57,699 nucleotides of DNA from Vitrella brassicaformis (Eukaryota; Sar; Vitrellaceae), in NCBI GenBank assembly GCA_001179505.1, contig CDMY01000908.1, positions 138,980 to 196,678 of the forward strand, in the 5' to 3' direction. This document shows, one piece after another, positions 50,100 to 57,699 of this stretch. Under the pieces are notes generated by a model. It saw only the letters and a list, made by a program, of their open reading frames with translations, was not told the origin of the DNA and did not search any database. The position numbers and the translations under genes are program-made. The first letter of the stretch is position 1; each line of letters opens with the position of its first letter.

Positions 50100-51148
50100 T
50101 CATGTCTGCTGCTGGTGGTGCTGCTGTGACAAGTGGCCGCCTTCGTCCTGCTTGACGAGGCAGATGAAGTTGAAGCGGCTAATGAGAGAGGGGATGGAGG
50201 CGTGCAGGGGGCCGTACTTGGCCGTGCCATCATACAGGTCAGTCAGCGACACAGCTATCATCGTGTGACCCGCTGGCAGCACAAACGTACCTGCACCGTT
50301 CATCCATCACACCACATCAACACACAGACAGAGGGATAGGTATCACTCACTGCAAGCTGGTGACCATTGTGTGTGTGTGTGGGTGGGTACATTTGTTAGT
50401 GAGGGTGACTTGGTAGAGCTTCTGCTGCTCCTTGGGACGGGTGATGTGCGCGGGAAGGTAAGGATACTGCATGCCAGAAAGGAGCAACAGACAGACAGAC
50501 CGACCGACCCACACATCACAGTGACAAGAATGTCCCTCTGCCCAGCCTCCGACCCATTCATTCGACAAACCGACCATGAGCTCTTCGAAGTTTGGCCGCC
50601 ACCACACACCCAGCAGCTCACCGACCTGATACACACGCGGACACAAACGCAGAGAGAGAGAGAGAGATGAATGGCCACCGCAGCCATTTTGACCTATGTG
50701 CCTGCCTGTCTGTCTGTCTGTCTGTCTGTCAGTCTGCCCACCTCGCAAGGCGCTCCTGAGATGCACTTGCCGAGTTTCCTCTGGAGACCGTCCTTGTCGG
50801 ACTCACCCGGCCGGAGGCAGCCTCCCGGACTGACACAAACACATACACACACACACACACACAGATCCTGCATCCATGTGGAACATGCACGTGTGTGTGA
50901 GGTGCCTGCTGTGCTTACAGGTGGTAGGTCTGCGTCTGTTCGTGGAGGAAGAAGATGACGTGAGGGTGGCCGTGCTGGTGGATGAGCAGCACTGCCGACA
51001 CGGTGCGGCGGATGCCCTCGCGGCGGTACTTGTCGCGCACTCGTGTGAGTCTTGACTCGTGTGGCTTCTTGGTCCAGTCCTTGCTGGGTCGGAAGGCCAG
51101 GACGGTGTGCGGGTAGATGCTCCATTGGTGCGGCGTGGACGAGGACAT
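50100..51148 (-). CDS. NUDT21: CFIm25 / CPSF5 (NUDT21) pre-mRNA cleavage factor subunit
   Basis: Five exons, about 230 residues, starting MSSSTPHQWSIYPHTVLAFR. Family blocks in order are SIYPHTVLAF, RVRDKYRREGIRRTVSAVLL and HGHPHVIFF, then a Nudix-box remnant LPGGCLRPGESDKDGLQRKL. After these come [53 protein letters not shown] and KYGPLHASIPSLISRFNFIC. CFIm25 binds UGUA elements upstream of poly(A) sites and helps choose them in the nucleus; like its homologues it is not expected to hydrolyse nucleotides. The C-terminus has a short His/Gln tail (HLSQQHHQQQT) not typical of the family. The start precedes the conserved block by only 10 residues, as in other protist homologues. Confidence 0.92.
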
Positions 51149-52072
51149 CAATCAAACGACAGATCTGCACCTCATCAAGTGCGAGGGGCGGGAACGGAAT
51201 GGCAGGCTGCGGAATGGCAGGCTGCATGAGGTTTTGAGCTTGCGAACGTGGGAGCAAATGGATTGTATACCACCATCCGACGAGCACAGTGGCCTTCCGA
51301 TAAGGGAGTCAACGTATGCATCCATATATGCATTGACACAAACAATAAACAGGAGCACGAGATGCATGCGCACAACACGCAAAGCAGACACACTCGCAGT
51401 CACGTACAGACATAGACACACGACGGGCAGACAGAGCGTATACCCGTGTACGATCAACCGACATACGGGCAATCGTCCAGTCAGACACATCCATGCTTCA
51501 CCGGATGATGAAGCACTCGTGAATCACCCAACGGATGAGTGCTGTACAGCACGCCATGAATGAGTGCATCCACCCACCCACGCGTCACCTACTTCACCCA
51601 AAAGCTCCCGCTCTCGTCTTAACACATCATTGAAATAACAAACTCTTCCTACCTGTCTGCCTGCCTGCCTGCCTGAGCTTCACGAAACCGCGTGACCGGC
51701 CTCGTGCATATCGAAATACTCACTCATCCAGTCAGCCAGCCGACTACTGACTGAACTACAGCTCACTACGAACTACAGCTCATCACAAGACAGAGGCCCC
51801 AGACATGATACACACATACATGCCGACACACACTTGACACGAAAACATACATACATACATACATGTCGAACGAACGAACGAATGAACGATGGAAATGGGC
51901 ACAAGGGCAAATGAACAAGTGAACCAGCACTCATCAGCAGGATGACGTCCGTTGCCCTGAGAACCTGACAGAATGTCCACACACAACCACACATGGATGA
52001 CGTCATCAGCTCAGCGCAAATCATCAATGAGTGAATGCGCGTCGATCAACACCACGTACCTTGGTTTTCGGC
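51149..52072. other. Intergenic, no gene called
   Basis: Promoter side of CFIm25 and 3' side of the next gene. CATA/CCTG tandem repeats occur at 51640-51680 and 51840-51890. No exon is seen. Confidence 0.5.
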
Positions 52073-54396
52073 TCACGACCTCCCGTAGAGGTAGAAGCCG
52101 ACCCAGGGGATGTGGTGGTTCGGCAATGGCACCTCCTTCTCGTACGTGCACTTATAGAACTCAGGCCACTCCACTGATTGTTGCAAAGAAGGAAAGGAAG
52201 CCACACATACACATACATATGCTGACTGCTGGTACATGCAGCGCCTGTTGGCCTATGGTAGGTCACTTACCACATTGCTTGAAGCCGATCTCCTTGACCT
52301 CGAAGCACTTGTCCTCCATCCGCGAGCACGGCATCGGCACACTGATATCAATGAACCTATGTACGCCACACACCACAGTCAGACACAGACATGTCATGGC
52401 GTAAGAGTGTGTGTGTGTATGAGCCGTGCACACCTGGAGTAGCTGGCCACGCCGCCTCGCACTTCCAAATTCGTGACAATTATCTTGTCTGCCATTTCTC
52501 GGAGGTCAGGCACGCCAAGAGATGCCGTGTCCAGGTCCGTGAAAGCGTTCTCCCCTCGACGACGCATGCAATCCTGCATCTCGCTTGGAATTTTCTCGGG
52601 AATTGACTCAAGCAGGGTCACGTCAAACAACACGTCATCGAAGTCCGTAAACAGTGACTTGACTTGCTCAAACGCCTCAGCCACCTACCGGACACCCCAG
52701 ACGCAGCACACGCACCAGTGTAACCCATCTGTGTCTCAGGTGTGGCACAAGCTCACGTACCTTGGTGCCTCCCTTCAGCCCCTCCACCATCGACGGCAGG
52801 TCTGGTGCCTGGCCACTGGAAATGGCCTCAGCAATAGTCTCCCGATAGTTCATCAGCTTGTAAAGGTCCTCGGCGGCCTGCAGCGCGTCCAGAACCGCAG
52901 GGACGGTGTCCATGAGTGTCGTCAGTCTCTCGATCTTGCCCGCCATCTCGTCCAGCTGGGCGATGCGGGACTGCTCTACACTGGTTTTGTTCTCGCTGGC
53001 ACATGCTTCAAGGTCAGCACGGGTCTTGCGAAGGAGCTGAGGGACCCTCTCGAGGACGTTCATGCGATCGGTTACAGCTGAGGTGACAGTGTTGATCCGA
53101 TCGACGATATCGTCTTTGAGAGCCACAAAGTCATCGGCCAATCTGTCAGCGGAATTCTCCTGCAATGCAGCACATGTGAAGCAGCGTGTTTGTGAATCTG
53201 GGGTCATGTCGGGCGTGAATGTGCTGTGTATGTACCAGATAGAGGCGGAATTCGTGGATCAGTTGGTCACATGAAGCGCCGGGGAATATACAGCCTGCAC
53301 CGAGCAAAACCGATCTGCACAAAGAAACGTGCTCTGAGATGTGAAAGGGCACGACACATGCGGCTGACATCAGTGGCCTCGCGCACCTTCTGGTAGAAGG
53401 CCAAGTCGATCTCCTCCAGCTCGGTGACGCGATACAGTGAAGCACCGCGACCGTCTCGGATCTCAGCCAGGACATTGTCCTTGTCCGGCTCTTGCACGTT
53501 CAACCCCAGGTCGATCAGACAGTTCTGCACCTTGAGACCCGACTGCACACACACACGAGAGAGAGAGAGAAACAGGGAGAGGCGAATGCACACGCACGAT
53601 TACTCTTTCTCGCCTCATTCATGTGCCCACCGTGAGAGCGGCAGAGATCGCCAGACTATAGTGGACGCTTTCAAAGGAGTTCTGCAGCCCCTCTCGCAGA
53701 ATCTTATCAGCCAATTTGAAGCACTCGCAGCTCGCCTCGAGGGTCCTCGTCACATCGCCACCAATCATCGAGCTGAGGGACTTTTCCTCATACTTGATCG
53801 ATGCACCCGAGGGCACCCTATTATCTATGTACACACAGCCAGAGCGCACAGTCGCCCGCATTCCATACTCGCGGCCCTGTCTGGCTTTCCTGTTTCAGCC
53901 CCGCTTACCGCATGTAGCCGCGACAGGAACACGAACACGGATCCCTGCGACGCGCCGCCGCTCGATACGAATGCAGGGTGTTCTTATGGTGCGGTAGTCG
54001 ATCTCGACTCCCGTCGGAATTTTGATGCTCGAGCTCAGGGCGTCCACAGCCGTCGGGCAAATGCTGCCGATCGCTGCACATGGACAGTCAATTAGCAGGC
54101 ACCACACACACACACATACACACAGTGTGCGAATCAAGGCGTGTCGTCTTGTGCGTGCTCTGACCTCACCTTGTGCCTGTGTGCGACGACGCGCCTGACT
54201 CAGTAAGTCCGTTTCCGTCCCTGCCAGCCAGACATACACACACGCAACAACACACACAACGACGATACAGCAGATCTATGTACCCTGCACTGCGGGTGCG
54301 TGACGCCCTCCTGTGTGTGCTACGTCCGCCCTGCGTACCTTGGCCATAGACGGAGGCGACCAAGGCAAGCACCAATACCACACTCTTGAGCGACAT
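52073..54396 (-). CDS. Secreted coiled-coil protein of unknown function
   Basis: Start MSLKSVVLVLALVASVYGQ at 54396, a clean signal peptide in its own exon. Downstream exons give GTETDLLSQARRRTQAQ, IGSICPTAVDALSSSIKIPT, MIGGDVTRTLEASCECFKLA and SGLKVQNCLIDLGLNVQEPD. They continue with VLLGAGCIFPGASCDQLIHE, a long helical exon (NSADRLADDFVALKDDIVDR...MNVLERVPQLLRKTRADLEA), VAEAFEQVKSLFTDFDDVLF and FIDISVPMPCSRMEDKCFEV. The end is EWPEFYKCTYEKEVPLP...WVGFYLYGRS. Phases agree throughout. About 550 residues with scattered cysteines suited to disulfides. No transmembrane helix after the signal peptide. The family is not recognised. Confidence 0.62.
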
Positions 54397-54828
54397 TGAC
54401 TCAGTCAAATCTGACGGACTGTGCTGCAGCAGATTGAAGATTGCACCAGCCTTCGGGAAGAGAAGACAAGGGGTCAGTGAACAACGGGAGACAAGGAGAG
54501 GTAGAGGACACGTTGTCTTCTCTCTCTCTGATCTGTCCTGGGAGCGGCAGGGATGAGCGCTATCATGATCAAAATCGTGCTGCAGCGATGACCCTTCAGC
54601 GCAGATGTTCTGCACAGGCACAACCAGATCTCGTGTACCTCAAGCAAGCTCCACCAATCGCATCCACGAGACCCCCCCCAGCCCGCCCCCGTCTCGCGTC
54701 TCCTCCCTTGCAAATTCATCCTATCCCATTCATCCCTATTTCACCCACCTTTGCATTGGTATGATGTACAGTACTGTACCTCCGTGGGCCCTCTGCACGA
54801 CCCGCGTGCCTATCGCTGTGTGACTCAG
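54397..54828. promoter_or_regulatory. Divergent promoter region of two secreted-protein genes
   Basis: 432 bp between the signal-peptide start codons of two divergent genes, so it carries both promoters. No clear TATA element; a C-rich run lies near 54670-54690. Confidence 0.4.
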
Positions 54829-55535
54829 ATGGTGCTGTCTAAGACCGTACGCACGCTGCTGCTTCTCGTGGCCACTGTGTCGCTCTGCAGCGCCTCGCTC
54901 CTCAACAGACGTCGCGGTGGGCGGGGCACGCACTCGGGGCACCAGAGCAGCGACGCGGAACATCGATTGAGTGGCGGCCTTGCTGTCTGGCTGTCTGTGC
55001 AGCAATCCGTTACCACGGGCCGACTGATTGCGACAAGGACAAGACTGCAAGGAGAAAGGAGAGAAGCTTAAGTGCTTCAAGAGGATCTGGGACGACGTGA
55101 CCCAATCCGAGCAGACACCCAAACAGGGAGTCTGCCGGGTATGCATACATGTAGCGAGCTGGACTTGCGGCGTTCCCTCGTGCCCACGTGTCTCGTATTG
55201 TTTGTTTTTGTGTGGGCGTGCAGACCTCCGGAGTGCAGGGCGACAAATGGTAAGTACGCGGCCCATGCACCCGATCAAACATAGCTAGTAGATGATTCAG
55301 AACTGGCTCTTTCTCCATGTGTGTCTGCAGCTGGCCAGGCCACGGGTGTGGCGTGTACCAGGGGCAATTGCCCGATAAGCCCGTGTACGGCGAGAAGCCC
55401 CTGTGGTGTCTCCCCAAGGACATCCCAAGAGAGGGGCCCCTCGGAGCCGGTCTCTTGCAAGCGAGTGGCCCCTTCATCTGCAACCGAGAGGCAATCGACG
55501 TCAAGAAGGACAGGCAGGCGCGAGGTTTGGAGTGA
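54829..55535 (+). CDS. Small secreted cysteine-rich protein, possible frameshift
   Basis: Begins MVLSKTVRTLLLLVATVSLC, a signal peptide, then an Arg/Gly/Ser-rich stretch. The mature part is DCKEKGEKLKCFKRIWDDVT...GVCR, joined in phase 0 to TSGVQGDKC and in phase 2 to WPGHGCGVYQGQLPDKPVYG...LWCLPKDIPREGPL...FICNREAIDV, stop at 55535. The join between the signal exon and the DCKEKG frame is not clean. The preceding frame reads ...YHGPTDCDKDKT and would continue as CKEKGEK if one base were present, so a one-base indel or an unusual short intron lies near 55048. Family unknown. Confidence 0.45.
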
Positions 55536-57699
55536 GAGTACTGAGTGAGTGAATTACTGTGTGTTGAGTCGCATTGGCGTGTCTGTCAATCCAACCCGAA
55601 GCCCAAGTTCCAAGATGCATCCATCCGACACATGTGTGCGTGAATGGCCCGTGGCGCACAGCCAGGCCAGGCCAGGGAGGCGGAGAGAACCGACCACGCT
55701 GATGCAGTGAATCCGTCCCCACTCAGCCTCCCGACCGGCCGGCCGGCCACACACCCAAGCACACACGCACACAGGCATCCATCCATCCATCCACCGGTCG
55801 CATCGCCACACCGGTCCCATCACATCACATCACCACCACTTGGCTATCGTGTCCACCTACCTGTCCACCCACCTCCTAGCTCGTTCCACCGTCCGTCCGT
55901 CCACTGATTGATTGATTGATTCCACCGCTTTAAAACGTCAGACAGAGAGAGAGAGAGAGAGAGATAAGTAAGTCAAGAAGAGAGGAGACGAGACAAGAAA
56001 GAGAGCAAGTGTGAGGCAAGGGCTGTCTGTGTCTGTCTGTCTGTCTGCCCCCGGGAGCAAGGCAGGCCGGGAGGGAGCTATGCTACGCAATGGAGCCAGC
56101 AAGCAAAGAGAGAGAGAGAGAGAGAGAAAGCGCCTGGGGTGCAGGGCAGCCAGACAGGCAGGCAGGCAGGCAGGCATTCACGCATCAGAGAGGCAGGGAG
56201 GCACTAGGCAAATCAGTCAGTCAAGACAGTCTGGTCGGTCGGCCGGTCGGCCTATGTGTCTGTCTCGGCTGCCGGCCAGTGGTATGCGCAGGCAAAGTGA
56301 GAGAGGAGGCAGACAGACACACATGGGTGGGTGGGGCAAAAAAGACTGTCACTCGCCAACCAGCTGTCGGTGAGTCGAAGGGCATAGCTGGCACACATGA
56401 CAAACATAACAGCCACCAGCACATAATGAGGACATAGGCACATAGGGAGAGAGGCAGGTACACGTCAGCCAGCAGCCACGAGTAGCAAGTGAGGGACCAC
56501 GCAGGCACCATAGAGAGACAGGCAGGCAGGTAGGCAGGCACACACATCAAGGAAGGCAGGCAGGCAGGCAGGTACTCCCATCCAGCCATCTACACCCCTC
56601 TCTCCCTATACTCGTGTGTAGTGAGTGTATGAATCGATCCGATGGATCGACCCCATGTCGGTCTGTCTGTCTGTCTGTCTGGGTGTGTGTGTGCCCACAT
56701 CACATCGCATGGAGGGAAGGTATGTGCAGACGCAGGCAACCCAAGCCAACCCACCCACCCAGACGCGCACACACACCCACACACACTCACGTACACATAC
56801 TGTAACAAAACAACAGCAGGAGCAGCAGCAGCAGACAGACAGACAGACAGCACGGTGAGTGTCCTGTAGTGTCTGCGGGGCGTGCGGCTATCCGAGAAAA
56901 GACATCCGCATGAGTGACACAAACACGTACGCACCCGACAGACAAGGCAAAATGAAAGGGAAACGCAATGCGGGCAAAACCTCAGGAAAGCAATCAGAGA
57001 GAGAACGGCGGGATCGCTGGAGATATAGCCGGAGGCCGGCCACATCCAACCAGACCGACTGGCTCTACTAATCGACTGACCGCTTATGATTGAAAAATCC
57101 TCTCATTCATTCGGCTGGTCGTGTGTGCATGGGTGTCTCGCCCCTGTGCCTGACCTCCCCCCATTCCCACCCAGCCCTCTACGTGTGTGTGGTGTGTGCG
57201 CAAGTAGTGAGGAAGGAAGAGTGTGTGGCTTTCCCTCCACGCCAAGACAAAACCGTGAAGAGGCCGCCGTGTGTGCGAGTGGTGCGTGTGGCTGTCGTCC
57301 CGTCACAAATAGGCCGAGAAAGACAGTGAGAGAGAGAGTGAGCAAAGGAGAGAGAGAGAGAGGAAGGACGAAGGACACGCAACGCGCACACCACCGCATC
57401 ACCCACGCACCACGGAAAGACGCAGACGTACATACGCAATCTCACTCGCACATCCGCTCACACACACGTACGTTTAAACTTCCCTCCTCCCTCCCGCCCT
57501 CCCGCCCCTCCTTCCGCCCCTCCCCCAGTGTGTGGTGTGGGGTATATATACGTGATCGGTCACAGCCTGTGTGACCCATGCCGCATCGCCTCAGCTCCTA
57601 AACACACACTCACACACTGACGGCGAACAAGTGGATGGATGGACGGTAGCACGCCAATACGAGTCAATCAAGCGGCTAGAGAGAGAGAGAGAGAGGGGG
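55536..57699. other. Repeat-rich intergenic end of window
   Basis: No gene recognised. Contains many short tandem arrays: CATC at 55775-55792, GA at 55941-55963 and 56105-56128, GGCA at 56155-56175 and 56520-56575, CTGT at 56660-56682, GA at 57341-57362 and 57680-57697, and a C-rich CCCTCC stretch near 57480-57530. Open frames here are products of these repeats. Confidence 0.6.

Noticed and set aside
56949-57574. Open frames near the right edge as genes
   Set aside because: Cys/Arg/Glu-rich products of GA and GT repeats without domains or clear exon borders.

Overview
This is nuclear DNA from a eukaryote with compact, intron-dense genes. Introns are about 50-150 bp and GT-AG, with a few GC-AG. 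Exons are GC-rich with C/G-ending codons, and spacers are packed with CA, GA, GATG and CTGT microsatellites. The gene content points to a photosynthetic alveolate: a bilin reductase with a signal-plus-transit presequence, TLDc-domain genes, a divergent IRG-like GTPase and a TTTAGGG telomere-type motif. My best guess is a chromerid of the Vitrella brassicaformis type, which is an inference. All gene models rest on splice consensus plus reading-frame and phase continuity; no transcript evidence was available.

Layout. 1-1.1 kb: a small unknown gene. 1.7-15.2 kb: two reverse-strand paralogues, A (1744-6907) and B (11314-15179), each joining transposase-type helix-turn-helix domains (psq/CENP-B plus Tc5) to two tandem TLDc domains. 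They flank a forward CTP synthase gene (about 7342-10358). 15.7-17.2 kb: a coiled-coil IRG-like GTPase. 17.2-19.0 kb: non-coding. 19.0-22.9 kb: a truncated and a full copy of an unrecognised reverse-strand gene, with a duplicated spacer block between them. 23.1 kb: a head-to-head telomere-like palindrome. 23.2-24.8 kb: a Mpv17/PMP22 membrane protein. 25.5-28.6 kb: a Cdc25-type phosphatase joined to a BRCT domain. 28.6-31.1 kb: non-coding, with a 300-N gap whose two edges repeat each other, probably an unmerged contig overlap.

31.1-34.0 kb: a multi-EF-hand protein. 34.8-36.3 kb: a METTL13/EEF1AKMT-like methyltransferase, divergent from a membrane-anchored MysC-like ATP-grasp ligase (36.5-39.3 kb). 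40.7-42.8 kb: a MYND-finger protein, divergent from cytosolic GAPDH (43.3-45.3 kb), whose ATG is split by an intron. 46.8-47.9 kb: a plastid-targeted ferredoxin-dependent bilin reductase. 48.4-49.8 kb: an unknown membrane protein. 50.1-51.1 kb: the pre-mRNA cleavage factor CFIm25. 52.1-54.4 and 54.8-55.5 kb: two divergent genes for secreted proteins of unknown function. 55.5-57.7 kb: repeat-rich spacer.

The genes do not form one pathway. This is an ordinary gene-dense eukaryotic segment of housekeeping genes interleaved with lineage-specific duplicated families. The most novel candidates are the HTH-TLDc fusion pair and the Cdc25-BRCT fusion. I saw no tRNA, rRNA or CRISPR array.
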